Assembly: GCA_013290035.1 (NCBI GenBank)
Contig: JABCYT010000023.1
Location: forward strand, 1 to 14,171
Source of the DNA: Alphaproteobacteria bacterium
Lineage (GTDB): Bacteria > Pseudomonadota > Alphaproteobacteria > Reyranellales > Reyranellaceae
Reading direction: 5' to 3'
DNA length: 14,171 nt
In this document: piece by piece, positions 1 through 7,894 of the stretch
How the letters are laid out: each line of letters begins with the position of its first letter
Position numbering within the stretch: position 1 is the first letter of the stretch
Notes under the pieces: model-generated
What the model saw: the letters and a program-made list of their open reading frames with translations, nothing else
The model's database searches: none
What the model was told of the DNA's origin: nothing
Made by a program: the position numbers and the translations under genes

Positions 1-1
1 C

Positions 2-76
2 GTGGTGGTCACGGTCAATTTCCTGGTCGACATGGCCTACATGGCCCTCGACCCCCGCATCAAGTTCGCGGACTGA
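2..76 (+). CDS. ABC transporter permease, DppB/OppB type (3' end only)
   Basis: Only the last 24 codons are in the window, and the gene starts upstream of base 1. The visible tail contains VNFLVDMAYMALDPRIKF. This matches the usual C-terminus of the first permease of dipeptide/oligopeptide/nickel ABC importers: the end of the last membrane helix, then a 'Y..LDPRI' cytoplasmic tail. The stop codon lies 7 bases before the next permease gene, as expected for the DppB-DppC order. The protein would form half of the inner-membrane channel together with its neighbour. The substrate cannot be read from this fragment. The assignment rests on the tail motif plus strong context. Confidence 0.85.
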   Translation: MVVTVNFLVDMAYMALDPRIKFAD

Positions 77-83
77 GGCGCCC

Positions 84-977
84 ATGGCCGTCATCAACCA
101 CGACGCCGAACTGGCCCGCGCCGGCGCCAATATCACCGGCTGGTGGAGCCGCATCCTCTTCTTCGCCCGCCGCTACCCGCTGGGCGCGGTCGGTGCGGTG
201 ATCGTGCTGGTCTTCGTACTGACCGCCGTGTTCGCCCCTTTCATCGCGCCGATGGATCCGACGACGACCGACGCCAAGGCGTCGCTGGCCCGTCCTGGCA
301 GCGTGTTCTGGCTGGGCGCCGACTTCATGGGCCGCGACATGTTCAGCCGCATCGTCTTCGGCGCGCGCATTTCGCTCACCGTCGGCCTCGGCGCGACCCT
401 GGCGGGCGGCATCCTGGGCATTTCGATCGGCCTGATGAGCGGCTATCTCGGCGGCACCGTCGATCTCATCACCCAGCGCCTGATGGATATCATGCAGTCG
501 CTGCCGCTGCTGGTGATGGCGCTTGTCATGGCCGCGGCGCTCGGTCCCTCGCTGCAGAACACCATCATCGCCATCGCCATCCCGCTGGTGCCGACCGTGG
601 CCCGCGTCGTGCGGTCGAGCACGCTCTCGCTGCGCGAGCAGCCCTTCGTCGAGGCGGCGCGCGCCGTCGGCATGGGCGAGGTGCGCATCGCCGTGCGCCA
701 CGTGCTGCCCAACACCCTGGCGCCGCTGATCGTGCTGGGAACGGCGCAGCTGGGCTCGGCCATCCTGGTCGAGGCGGCGCTTTCCTTCCTGGGCCTCGGC
801 ATCCCCGAGCCCTATCCCTCGTGGGGCCGCATGCTGTCGGAATCGGCCGCCGAGTACGTGCGCACGGCGCCCTGGCTGGTGATCTTCCCTGGCGTCGCCA
901 TCAGCCTCGCCGTCTTCGGCACCAACCTTCTGGGCGACGCGCTGCGTGACGTCCTCGACCCCCGCCAGCGATCCTGA
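84..977 (+). CDS. ABC transporter permease, DppC/OppC type
   Basis: Second inner-membrane permease of a dipeptide/oligopeptide/nickel-type importer, 297 residues, normal for the family. A cytoplasmic N-terminus leads into a first hydrophobic helix (about 33-56). Next comes the family-typical periplasmic segment [13 protein letters not shown] (78-90), then further hydrophobic helices (about 96-120, 140-172, 212-238 and 264-286). The EAA coupling loop that docks the ATPases is at about 190-209 ([21 protein letters not shown]). The tail LRDVLDPR is also characteristic. The ATG at 84 follows the previous stop by 7 bases, and the next ATPase gene starts 11 bases after this stop, so the genes are co-transcribed. 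No binding-protein gene is visible, so the solute stays unknown. Confidence 0.95.
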   Translation: MAVINHDAELARAGANITGWWSRILFFARRYPLGAVGAVIVLVFVLTAVFAPFIAPMDPTTTDAKASLARPGSVFWLGADFMGRDMFSRIVFGARISLTVGLGATLAGGILGISIGLMSGYLGGTVDLITQRLMDIMQSLPLLVMALVMAAALGPSLQNTIIAIAIPLVPTVARVVRSSTLSLREQPFVEAARAVGMGEVRIAVRHVLPNTLAPLIVLGTAQLGSAILVEAALSFLGLGIPEPYPSWGRMLSESAAEYVRTAPWLVIFPGVAISLAVFGTNLLGDALRDVLDPRQRS

Positions 978-988
978 GGGCAGCGTTC

Positions 989-1978
989 ATGGCGTCGCTT
1001 CTCGAGGTCGAAGACCTCGGCACCTGGTTCTACACAAGACAAGGCATCGTGAAGGCGGTCGATGGCGTCGATTTCCAGGTCGCCTCGGGCGAGACCCTGG
1101 CGATCGTGGGCGAATCGGGCTGCGGCAAGAGCATGACGGCGCTGTCGCTGATGCGGCTCATCCCCGATCCGCCGGGCCGCATCGTCTCCGGCGCGGTGAA
1201 GCTCGCCGGGCGCGATCTCTTGAAGATCAGCGAAGAAGAGATGCGCGGGGTGCGCGGCAACGAGATCTCGATGATCTTCCAGGAGCCGATGACCTCGCTC
1301 AACCCGGTGATGACGATCGGCAAGCAGATTTCCGAGGCGCTGATCCTGCACCGCGACATGAATCGCAAGACGGCGCTCAAGCGCGCGGTGGAGATGCTCG
1401 ACCTGGTGCGCATTCCCGAGCCCGCCCAGCGCGCCAAGGAATATCCGCACCAGCTTTCGGGCGGCATGCGCCAGCGCGCCATGATCGCCATGGCGCTGGC
1501 CTGCAATCCCAAGGTGCTGATCGCCGATGAGCCGACGACGGCGCTCGATGTCACCATCCAGGCCCAGATCCTCGAGCTGATCGTCGAGCTGCAGCGCGAG
1601 TTCAGCGCCGCGGTGATCCTGATCACCCACGATCTCGGTGTCGTCGCCGAGACCGCGCGGCGGGTCATCGTCATGTATGCCGGCCGCAAGGTCGAGGAAG
1701 CCGAGGTGGGCGAGCTGTTCGCCCGGCCGCTGCATCCCTACACGGTGGGCCTGCTGGCCTCGATCCCGCGGCTCGACCTGCTGCGCGGCGAGGCCAGGAA
1801 CGCCACCGACCGGCTGCAGGAGATCCCCGGCATGGTGCCGCCGCTGTTCGCCCTGCCGGAGGGCTGCGCCTTCGCGCCGCGCTGCAGCCGGGCCAACGAT
1901 CTCTGCCGGCGCGAGCGGCCGACCTACGAACAGAAGCGGCCGGCCCATTGGGCAGCCTGCTGGCACAGCGATGGCTAG
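989..1978 (+). CDS. Oligopeptide/dipeptide ABC transporter ATPase, DppD/OppD type
   Basis: First ATPase of the importer, 329 residues and cytoplasmic; it hydrolyses ATP to drive transport through the two permeases. Visible motifs are Walker A GESGCGKS (41-48), Q-loop Gln98, signature LSGGM (156-160), Walker B VLIADE (176-181), the D-loop ALD (185-187) and the H-loop histidine His214. The C-terminal oligopeptide-transporter extension (from about 231) carries four cysteines at 293, 299, 306 and 324, the pattern linked in this family to a [4Fe-4S] cluster. The ATG at 989 has GAGGG (976-980) upstream at good spacing. The last codons overlap the start of the next ATPase gene by 8 bases, which suggests translational coupling. 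Confidence 0.95.
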   Translation: MASLLEVEDLGTWFYTRQGIVKAVDGVDFQVASGETLAIVGESGCGKSMTALSLMRLIPDPPGRIVSGAVKLAGRDLLKISEEEMRGVRGNEISMIFQEPMTSLNPVMTIGKQISEALILHRDMNRKTALKRAVEMLDLVRIPEPAQRAKEYPHQLSGGMRQRAMIAMALACNPKVLIADEPTTALDVTIQAQILELIVELQREFSAAVILITHDLGVVAETARRVIVMYAGRKVEEAEVGELFARPLHPYTVGLLASIPRLDLLRGEARNATDRLQEIPGMVPPLFALPEGCAFAPRCSRANDLCRRERPTYEQKRPAHWAACWHSDG

Positions 1979-2945
1979 CGCCAACCAGCCCGTCCTGGAG
2001 ATCAAGGACCTCAAGAAGCACTTCCCGGTGAAAAAGGGCGTGCTGCGCCGCACGGTCGGCCAGGTCTATGCGGTCGACGGCATCAGCTTCGCCATCGGCG
2101 TCGGCGAGACCCTGGGGCTGGTGGGCGAGAGCGGCTGCGGCAAGACCACGGCCGGCCGGGCCGTGCTGCGCCTGATCGAGCCGACCTCGGGATCGATCGT
2201 GGTGGGCGGCACCGATATCACGCATCTGTCCAAGGCCGAACTGCGGCCCTACCGCAGCCAGATGCAGATCATCTTCCAGGATCCGTTCTCGTCGCTCAAT
2301 CCGCGCATGACGGCGGGCGACATCGTGGGCGAGCCGCTGCTGGTCCATGGCGTGGCCAACCGCAAGGAACGCAGCGAGCAGATCGCGGCGCTGTTCGCGC
2401 GCGTCGGGCTGCGGCCTGCCCAGATGGCCAACTATCCGCACCAGTTCTCGGGCGGCCAGCGCCAGCGGATCGGCATCGCCCGCGCGCTTGCGCTCGGGCC
2501 GAAGCTGATCGTGGGCGATGAGCCGGTATCGGCGCTCGACGTCTCGATCCAGGCCCAGGTCATCAATCTCCTGCAGGACCTGCAGCGGGAGCGGCAGCTC
2601 TCCTACCTGTTCATCTCGCACAATCTGGCGGTGGTGGAACATATCAGCCACCACATCGCCGTGATGTATCTCGGCCGCATCGTCGAATATGCCGACACGC
2701 GCTCGATCTTCACCCGCGCCCAGCATCCTTATACCGAGGCGCTGCTGTCGGCCGTGCCGGTGCCGGATCCCGCCATCCGGCGCCACAAGCGGGTGCTGCA
2801 GGGCGACGTGCCGAGCCCGGTGAAGCCGCCCTCGGGCTGCCATTTCCATACCCGCTGCCCCTATGCCATCCCGCGCTGCAAGGTCGAATCGCCGCCGCTG
2901 CGCGAAATCGCGCCGGGACATCACGTTTCCTGCCATCTGCGTTAA
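1971..2945 (+). CDS. Oligopeptide/dipeptide ABC transporter ATPase, DppF/OppF type
   Basis: Second ATPase of the importer, 324 residues from the ATG at 1971. That start is preferred over an upstream in-frame one at 1638 because the extra region lies inside the previous ATPase gene and is a frame shadow, and because [13 protein letters not shown] is a typical N-terminus. Motifs are Walker A GESGCGKT (52-59), Q-loop Gln103, signature FSGGQ (159-163), Walker B LIVGDE (179-184), the D-loop SALD and His217. The C-terminal extension holds four cysteines (290, 296, 303, 321), as in the partner ATPase. The start codon lies inside the GATGGCTAG that ends the upstream gene. The two ATPases would form the heterodimer typical of Dpp/Opp systems. 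Confidence 0.95.
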   Translation: MASANQPVLEIKDLKKHFPVKKGVLRRTVGQVYAVDGISFAIGVGETLGLVGESGCGKTTAGRAVLRLIEPTSGSIVVGGTDITHLSKAELRPYRSQMQIIFQDPFSSLNPRMTAGDIVGEPLLVHGVANRKERSEQIAALFARVGLRPAQMANYPHQFSGGQRQRIGIARALALGPKLIVGDEPVSALDVSIQAQVINLLQDLQRERQLSYLFISHNLAVVEHISHHIAVMYLGRIVEYADTRSIFTRAQHPYTEALLSAVPVPDPAIRRHKRVLQGDVPSPVKPPSGCHFHTRCPYAIPRCKVESPPLREIAPGHHVSCHLR

Positions 2946-2951
2946 TCGGAG

Positions 2952-3000
2952 CGCGGGCGTCCCGCCCGCCTCATGCTCATGAGCGGGCGAGACGTCCGCG
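2952..3000. repeat. Long imperfect palindrome (hairpin) between ABC and GMC genes
   Basis: Left arm 2952-2969 and right arm 2983-3000 are inverted copies 18 bases long. In RNA they pair with one mismatch and one G-U. The loop (2970-2982) contains a second small palindrome, CTCATG-CT-CATGAG, at 2970-2983. The element begins 6 bases after the stop of the second ATPase gene. No T-run follows, so it is not a textbook intrinsic terminator. It may stop or attenuate transcription, protect the ABC mRNA 3' end, or be one copy of a dispersed intergenic palindrome (inference). Confidence 0.75.
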
Positions 3001-3046
3001 GTCCGTCTTGATATGAATCGATCCCAGCAGGGAGGAAAAAGGCGTC

Positions 3047-4663
3047 ATGGCGAAATGGGATTATGTCATCGTGGGCGGCGGCTCGGCGGGCTGCGTGCTG
3101 GCCAACCGGCTGACCGAGGATCCGGGCGTCAAGGTGCTGCTGCTCGAGGCCGGTCCGCGCGACAAGTCGATGTGGATCGACATTCCGGCCGGCTTCACCA
3201 GGCTGCTCAACCACAAGTCCTTCAACTGGAATTTCGAGATGGAGGCCGAGGAGGGCATGGCCGGCAGGCGCATTCCCTGCCCGCGCGGCCGCACGCTGGG
3301 CGGCTCGAGCTCGATCAACGGCATGCTCTATGTGCGCGGCCAGCCGCTCGACTACGACACCTGGGGCCAGCTCGGCAATCGCGGCTGGTCCTATTCGCAG
3401 ATCCTGCCCTACTTCAAGAAGTCGGAGAATTTCGAACGCGGCGGCGACGACAGCCGTGGCAAGGGCGGCCCGCTCAACGTCGCCGACATGTGCGACAGCC
3501 ACGAGCTGTGCGACGCCTTCATCGATGCCGCCGCGGCGAGCGGCTACCCGAAGAACAAGGACTACAACAACGGCGACCAGGAAGGCTTCGGCTACTACCA
3601 GGTCACCATGAAGAACGGCAGGCGGCAGTCGACGGCGCGCGCCTTCCTCGATCCCGTGCGCCACCGCCCCAACCTCAAGATCGAGACCGATGCGCTGGTC
3701 CGCAATGTGCTGCTCGAGGGCAAGCGCGCGGTGGGCGTGGCCTACAGCGTGCACGGCATGCCGCTCGAAGCCCGGGTCAATCGCGAGGTCATCGTGTCGT
3801 GCGGCTCCGTGCAGTCGCCGGGCGTACTGGAGCATTCCGGCATCGGCCAGCCCGAGCTGCTGCGCCGCTACGGCATCGAGGTCAGGCACGAGCTGAAAGG
3901 CGTCGGCGAGAATTACGGCGACCACTTCGCGCCGCGCATGAACTGGCGGGTCAAGCTGCCGATCACGCTGAACGAGCAGACCCGCGGCCTCAACCTGATG
4001 AAGGAGATCATCAAGTACTATTCCACCGGACGCGGCGCCCTCGCCTTGACGGCCGGCGTCGTCTACGGCTTCGTGCGCACGCGGCCGGGCCTCGAGAGCC
4101 CCGACATGCAGTTCCACATGGCGCATGCCAGCTACGACACGGCGCAGAAGCGGCTGCTCGAGCGCGAGCCCGGCATGACGGTGGTGATCGGCCAGTGCCG
4201 GCCCGATTCGCGCGGCTCGATCCACATCAAGTCGGCGACGCCCGGCGTCGAACCGGCGATCCGGCCGAACTTCCTGTCGGCCCAGCTCGACCGCGACGCC
4301 ACGGTCGCGGGCATGCAGATCGCCCGCCAGATCGTCTCTCACCCGTCGATGTCGAAGTACATCGCTTACGAGAACAAGCCGGGCAAGGACGTGCAGAGCT
4401 ATGACGAATGGCTCGACTTCGCCCGCCACACCGGCCAGACGACCTATCACGTTGTCGGCACCTGCAAGATGGGCAGCGACCCGATGGCGGTGGTCGACGA
4501 TCGGCTGCGCGTGCACGGCATCGCCGGGCTCCGGGTCATCGACGCCTCGGTCATGCCGACCGTGCCCTCGGGCAACACCAACGCCCCTACAATCATGGTA
4601 GCCGAGAAGGGGGCTGATATGCTCAAACAGGATGCTCAGACGGCGCTCAAGGCCGCCGCCTGA
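3047..4663 (+). CDS. GMC-family FAD-dependent oxidoreductase (choline/alcohol dehydrogenase-like)
   Basis: 538-residue flavoprotein of the glucose-methanol-choline family. The N-terminal ADP-binding fold has VGGGSAG (9-15) and the second-strand acid in LLLEAG (31-36). GMC signature 1 is at 81-98 ([18 protein letters not shown]) and signature 2 at 253-267 ([15 protein letters not shown]). The C-terminal active-site block has His468 in [11 protein letters not shown], and the PSGNTNAPT segment (507-515) supplies the second catalytic-site residue. The family oxidises primary alcohols such as choline, aliphatic alcohols or polyols. Which substrate applies here cannot be told, and no betaine aldehyde dehydrogenase is nearby. 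No signal peptide is seen. A strong GGGAGG (3030-3035) precedes the ATG. Co-transcription with the importer is possible, but a hairpin lies between. Confidence 0.93.
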   Translation: MAKWDYVIVGGGSAGCVLANRLTEDPGVKVLLLEAGPRDKSMWIDIPAGFTRLLNHKSFNWNFEMEAEEGMAGRRIPCPRGRTLGGSSSINGMLYVRGQPLDYDTWGQLGNRGWSYSQILPYFKKSENFERGGDDSRGKGGPLNVADMCDSHELCDAFIDAAAASGYPKNKDYNNGDQEGFGYYQVTMKNGRRQSTARAFLDPVRHRPNLKIETDALVRNVLLEGKRAVGVAYSVHGMPLEARVNREVIVSCGSVQSPGVLEHSGIGQPELLRRYGIEVRHELKGVGENYGDHFAPRMNWRVKLPITLNEQTRGLNLMKEIIKYYSTGRGALALTAGVVYGFVRTRPGLESPDMQFHMAHASYDTAQKRLLEREPGMTVVIGQCRPDSRGSIHIKSATPGVEPAIRPNFLSAQLDRDATVAGMQIARQIVSHPSMSKYIAYENKPGKDVQSYDEWLDFARHTGQTTYHVVGTCKMGSDPMAVVDDRLRVHGIAGLRVIDASVMPTVPSGNTNAPTIMVAEKGADMLKQDAQTALKAAA

Positions 4664-4695
4664 GCGCCGATTGGGGGTTTGGGGGACGTGTCGGA

Positions 4696-4731
4696 TCGGG
4701 ATTTTGGCCCTTGGATCGAGTAAAATCCCGA
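4696..4731. promoter_or_regulatory. Perfect 10-bp inverted repeat upstream of the lipoprotein cluster
   Basis: TCGGGATTTT (4696-4705) and AAAATCCCGA (4722-4731) are perfect inverted copies separated by 16 bases, with a possible additional G-U pair inside. The element ends 33 bases before the first lipoprotein start codon, inside the 101-base gap after the GMC gene. No T-run follows, so an intrinsic terminator is less likely than an operator or 5' leader hairpin. A role in regulating the lipoprotein genes is inferred from position only. I could not place a convincing -35/-10 pair here. Confidence 0.5.
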
Positions 4732-4764
4732 GGCAGGCGTCTGTAGTTGGATTGGGGGACAACG

Positions 4765-5148
4765 ATGAAACTGTGGAAGTCGATTTTCGTCATTTCGGCG
4801 CTGTGTGTCGCCGTGGCCGCTTGCGAAAGCAACGCGAAATTCAAGGAAGACAAGCTGTCGTCGTCGGGTTTCAAGGCGATTCCGCCAACGACGCCGGCGC
4901 AGCTGGCGTCGTTGAAGAGCCTGCCACCACACAAGCTCGTGCAGACGACCCGCAAGGGCAAGACCGTCTGGGTGTATTCCGATCCGACCATCTGCGGATG
5001 CCTCTATGTCGGCAATCAGGCCGCTCATGACGCCTATTTGAATAAGCAGAACCAACAGTCGCTGCTCGACATGACGACCGTGACAGTGCCCAGTGATCAG
5101 TCGAGTTGGGACTTCAGCCCGTGGCCCGAGTTCGCCGCCGAGCCGTGA
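4765..5148 (+). CDS. Small lipoprotein of unknown function, tandem copy 1
   Basis: 127 residues. The start is the ATG at 4765, with GGGGGA (4754-4759) upstream; an in-frame TTG at 4747 is less likely. Residues 1-19 form a lipoprotein signal with a positive end, a hydrophobic stretch and lipobox VAAC, so Cys20 should be lipidated. Residue +2 is Glu, which does not signal inner-membrane retention by the E. coli Lol rule. The core contains SGFKAIP (34-40), PAQLASLKSLPPHKL (44-58), KGKTVWVYSDP (64-74) and CGCLYVG (77-83) with two cysteines in a CxC. About 64 of the first 100 residues match copy 3 and about 50 match copy 2 by eye, without gaps. I do not recognise the family. A periplasm-facing structural or envelope role is a guess. 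Confidence 0.85.
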   Translation: MKLWKSIFVISALCVAVAACESNAKFKEDKLSSSGFKAIPPTTPAQLASLKSLPPHKLVQTTRKGKTVWVYSDPTICGCLYVGNQAAHDAYLNKQNQQSLLDMTTVTVPSDQSSWDFSPWPEFAAEP

Positions 5149-5183
5149 CGGCGAGGCCGCCGCGCTTGAGCAGGGAGATCATA

Positions 5184-5612
5184 GTGAAGTTGTTCACGTC
5201 AATTCTCGCCCTTCTGGGGCTCGCCGGTGCCTTGCTGGCCTGTGACTACAAGCCGGAAAGCAAGGCCAACCTGCTGGCGGATTCGGGCTTCAGGCAGCTT
5301 CCGCTGCAGACTCCGCAGCAGGTCGCCTCGTTCCGGAGCCTGCCGCCCCATCGCCTCTCGAAGACGACCTTCAAGGGCAAGAGCGTCTGGGTCTACCCCG
5401 ATCGCAACGTCTGCGGCTGCCTCTATATCGGCAGCCAGACCGCCTATGACGCCTACATCAAGAAGGCGACCCAGCAGATGATCGATACCAGGGTCAATCA
5501 GATGTACGACAACAACGACCCCGATCCCTACAATCCGACGGCGACGATGGCGAACCTCGACTGGGGCGACGCGTGGGACGCCGCGGACGCCTATGGCCTG
5601 TACCTCAACTAG
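5184..5612 (+). CDS. Small lipoprotein of unknown function, tandem copy 2 (divergent)
   Basis: 142 residues from the GTG at 5184, which is preceded by CAGGGAG (5171-5177). This start aligns exactly with the MK start of copy 1, and the reading frame upstream has no better start. The signal peptide ends in lipobox LLAC with Cys20. Residue +2 is Asp, the inner-membrane retention signal in E. coli, unlike copies 1 and 3. The shared core is kept: SGF (34-36), SLPPHRL (52-58), KGKSVWVYPD (64-73) and CGCLYIG (77-83). After about residue 100 it departs from its paralogs and gains a longer acidic, aromatic-rich tail with DNNDPDPYNP (109-118). It lies 35 bases after copy 1. Function unknown. Confidence 0.83.
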   Translation: MKLFTSILALLGLAGALLACDYKPESKANLLADSGFRQLPLQTPQQVASFRSLPPHRLSKTTFKGKSVWVYPDRNVCGCLYIGSQTAYDAYIKKATQQMIDTRVNQMYDNNDPDPYNPTATMANLDWGDAWDAADAYGLYLN

Positions 5613-5629
5613 TGACTACGGAGTTTGTG

Positions 5630-6010
5630 GTGAAGCCGTTCGGTCGAATTCTCGCCGCTGCGAGCCTGTGCATCGCCGTGGCGGCCTGCGCGAGCAATGC
5701 GAAACTGAAGGAGGACATGCTGTCCGCCTCGGGGTTCAAGGCGACTCCGCCGAAGACTCCGGCGCAGATAGCCTCGTTCAACAGCCTTCGGCCGCACAAG
5801 CTCTCGAAGGTAACCCACAAAGGCAAAACCTTGTGGATCTACTCGGATCCCACCGTCTGCGGATGTCTCTATATCGGTGACCAGCACGCGCACGACGTCT
5901 ATTTGCAGAAGATGGCCCAGCAGACGACAGCCGACATGAATGCGTTGACCGGTCCCGACAACCCGACGAACATGGACTTCAGCCCGTGGGCCGATGGCCC
6001 GGCGTACTGA
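5630..6010 (+). CDS. Small lipoprotein of unknown function, tandem copy 3
   Basis: 126 residues from the GTG at 5630, chosen because GGAG (5620-5623) sits at good spacing and because it aligns with the starts of copies 1 and 2. A second GTG lies one codon upstream. The signal ends in lipobox VAAC with Cys20, and residue +2 is Ala, consistent with outer-membrane sorting. The core is very close to copy 1: SNAKLKED (22-29), SGFKATP (34-40), PHKL (55-58), KGKTLWIYSDP (64-74), CGCLYIG (77-83). Both also end with a DFSPW motif (here 116-120). It begins 17 bases after copy 2, so the three are probably one transcript. It converges on the minus-strand operon with a 30-base gap. Function unknown. Confidence 0.85.
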   Translation: MKPFGRILAAASLCIAVAACASNAKLKEDMLSASGFKATPPKTPAQIASFNSLRPHKLSKVTHKGKTLWIYSDPTVCGCLYIGDQHAHDVYLQKMAQQTTADMNALTGPDNPTNMDFSPWADGPAY

Positions 6011-6040
6011 GGTCGTCGAATCGATCGTTGAGTTGCCGGG

Positions 6041-7105
6041 TCAGCCGCCCAGCAGCGCCGGGGCGGCCTTCACTTCCTGCCGTTCGACCTTCTTGACGAT
6101 CTCGGTCAGCTTGGCGTGGGTGGGCGCCGGCACGCCGATATAGCTGCCGCGGTCGGCGACGTAGCCGTTCATGAACTCGATCTCGGTGCGGCGGCCCTTG
6201 CGGATGTCCTGGGCCATCGACGGGCGCTGGATGTCGGCGCGCGGGTTGGGATTGGTGTTGGAGCCGGGCCGCAGGATGGTCTCGATCTCGTCGAGCGCCG
6301 CCTTGTCGCCCTCCGACGCCTTGGCCAGAGTCTCGGGCTCCATCTTGCCGATCTTCTCGATGTGGTAGCCCAGCGCCTGGCCGACCCGCACGGCCTCGCC
6401 GCCGAGCTTGATCGAGAAGCGGCGGATGGCGTCGTTGCGGTCGCAGTCGGCACCGGTGAGGCCGGTGGCGGCCGAGACGCCGTTCTTCATGCCGTTCTGG
6501 CACAGCTTGGACCAGCGTTCGCCCCACAGGTTGGTGGTGGTCTTGGCGCTGTCGATGCGGCCCACCATGTCGCGCAGCTCCTCGACCCGCTTGGTGATGC
6601 GGCCATGGACCTCGCCGACGCGGAACACCGTATGCTTGTCGCCGCCCTTGGCGACGGTGCGGCGAATGCGGGCGGGCTCGAACATGTCGACCGAGATCAG
6701 CGAGGCCACCATGCCCACCGTCTTGCCCCAGCCGACGACGCCCGCGATGCGCTCCTCGTTCAGGCAGTTCTGCAGCGACACGACATAGCCGTCGGGCGCC
6801 AGATACTGCTTGATCAAGGCCGTCGCCCATTCGGTGTCGTAGGACTTCATCGACACGAAGGCGATATCGATCGGTTTCTGGCGCGACAGGTCCTGCATCT
6901 CGGTGAGATGCATGGTCTTGGCGTTGGTGACGGTGAACTTCTCCTCCGGCGTCACGCCGTCGAGCTCGAGCCCGCGCTTACGGATGGTCTCGATGTTCTC
7001 CGGCCAGAAATCGATCAGGGTCACGTCCTCGCCGGCATGGGCGAGATTGCCGCCGACATATCCGCCCAATGCGCCGACGCCGACGACTGCGATTCGCTTG
7101 CCCAT
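6041..7105 (-). CDS. Ketopantoate reductase family (ApbA/PanE-like) NAD(P)-dependent dehydrogenase
   Basis: 354 residues, the last gene of the six-gene minus-strand operon. The N-terminal Rossmann fold has GVGALGG (9-15). The domain also shows SMKSYDT (85-91) and LQNCLNEE (111-118), as in 2-dehydropantoate 2-reductases. The C-terminal domain has Lys200 in LWGERWSKL (193-201), at the usual catalytic-lysine position, and the substrate-site run SMAQDIRKGRRTEIEFMNG (296-314) with Ser, Asp and Glu as in PanE. It is longer than E. coli PanE (about 303 residues). The ATG at 7105 has GAGGAG upstream, overlapping the stop of the preceding hydrolase gene. No pantothenate gene is nearby, so it may reduce a different 2-oxo acid or oxidise a hydroxy acid within this pathway (inference). 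Confidence 0.9.
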   Translation of the reverse strand: MGKRIAVVGVGALGGYVGGNLAHAGEDVTLIDFWPENIETIRKRGLELDGVTPEEKFTVTNAKTMHLTEMQDLSRQKPIDIAFVSMKSYDTEWATALIKQYLAPDGYVVSLQNCLNEERIAGVVGWGKTVGMVASLISVDMFEPARIRRTVAKGGDKHTVFRVGEVHGRITKRVEELRDMVGRIDSAKTTTNLWGERWSKLCQNGMKNGVSAATGLTGADCDRNDAIRRFSIKLGGEAVRVGQALGYHIEKIGKMEPETLAKASEGDKAALDEIETILRPGSNTNPNPRADIQRPSMAQDIRKGRRTEIEFMNGYVADRGSYIGVPAPTHAKLTEIVKKVERQEVKAAPALLGG

Positions 7106-7116
7106 GATTCTTCTCC

Positions 7117-7881
7117 TCAAGCTGCCGGCAGCTTGGCCAAGAACGCCTCGACTGCCTGATTGAAACGCGCGGGCTGATGCAGGTTGGAGGCGTGGCCCGC
7201 GTCGGGAATGACCGCCTTGGTCGCTCCCTTGATCTTGGCCGCCATGTAGTCGGTGGCGGCGAGGAAATTGGTGTCGTCGGCGCCGACCAGCACCAGGGTC
7301 GGCGCGGCGACCTTGTCGAGCGACTGGATCACCCGGTCGTTCTGCTGGGCCAGCATGCCGCGCGCGGCGCCGGCCAGGCCGGTGGCGTCGCGATGGCGCG
7401 TGAGCTTGACCTCGTCCGACGAATTGAGCGCCGCCAGTCCCTTGGCGTCGAAAGTGGCTGCGCGCTGGTGCGCCGTCTCGTTCCACCGGGCGCGCGCCTC
7501 GTCCTTCTTGAAGCCCGGGCCGGTGTCGAACAGCATCAGCGCCCGCACCCGCTCGGGATGGCTGGCGTTGAAAGCGAGCGACATGTAGCCGCCCAGCGAC
7601 AGGCCGCCGACGATCGCCTTCTTCGCACTCACAAGATCGAGCAGGGCCTTCATGTCGCCTACGGTGAGCGCCTCGGAATAGAGCTTGGGATCGCTCGGAT
7701 AGTCCGATTCGCCGTGGCCACGCATGTCCCAGACGATGACCTGGTAGCGGTCCTTGAGCGCCGCGACCTGGCCGTCCCACATGCGCGCGGTCGAGCTGTA
7801 GCCGTGGCTCAGCAGCAGCGTGGGGCCGGAACCGTGGATCTCGTAATGGATCTTGACCCCGTCGCGGTCGAGCTTGGGCAT
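7117..7881 (-). CDS. Alpha/beta hydrolase (3-oxoadipate enol-lactonase-like)
   Basis: 254 residues from the ATG at 7881, with GGGGGAG (7888-7894) just upstream. A longer in-frame reading into the neighbouring gene is rejected as shadow sequence. The fold order is visible: oxyanion-hole HGYS (26-29), WDMRGHGES (51-59), nucleophile elbow GLSLGG (93-98) with Ser95, an acid in LVGADD (198-203, most likely Asp203), and His230 in DAGHASN (227-233). No signal peptide is seen, so it is cytoplasmic. Enol-lactonases, carboxylesterases and C-C bond hydrolases all share this plan, so the exact reaction is open. Its position between a large hydrolase and a reductase suggests it opens a lactone or ester intermediate (inference). 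Confidence 0.9.
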   Translation of the reverse strand: MPKLDRDGVKIHYEIHGSGPTLLLSHGYSSTARMWDGQVAALKDRYQVIVWDMRGHGESDYPSDPKLYSEALTVGDMKALLDLVSAKKAIVGGLSLGGYMSLAFNASHPERVRALMLFDTGPGFKKDEARARWNETAHQRAATFDAKGLAALNSSDEVKLTRHRDATGLAGAARGMLAQQNDRVIQSLDKVAAPTLVLVGADDTNFLAATDYMAAKIKGATKAVIPDAGHASNLHQPARFNQAVEAFLAKLPAA

Positions 7882-7894
7882 GACGATCTCCCCC

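Noticed and set aside
1638..1970. N-terminal extension of the second ATPase
   Set aside because: The extra residues are a low-complexity shadow of the first ATPase. The ATG at 1971 gives the normal family N-terminus.
2942..4762. 606-codon open frame on the minus strand opposite the GMC gene
   Set aside because: Composition and lack of any motif mark it as a shadow of the well-supported GMC oxidoreductase.
4664..4764. Possible promoter boxes upstream of the lipoprotein genes
   Set aside because: TTGGAT- and TAAAAT-like hexamers occur, but not at proper spacing from each other.
5106..5183. ATG start 26 codons upstream for lipoprotein copy 2
   Set aside because: It overlaps copy 1 and would bury the lipoprotein signal behind an Arg-rich stretch. 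The GTG at 5184 aligns with the paralogs.
5998..6040. CCCGGC/GCCGGG inverted repeat at the convergent junction
   Set aside because: Only 6-bp arms with a 31-base loop in GC-rich sequence; too weak to call a terminator.
7106..7780. Fusion of the PanE-like enzyme to an upstream 225-residue region
   Set aside because: That stretch is the small alpha/beta hydrolase gene read out of frame. The ATG at 7105 with GAGGAG upstream is the real start.
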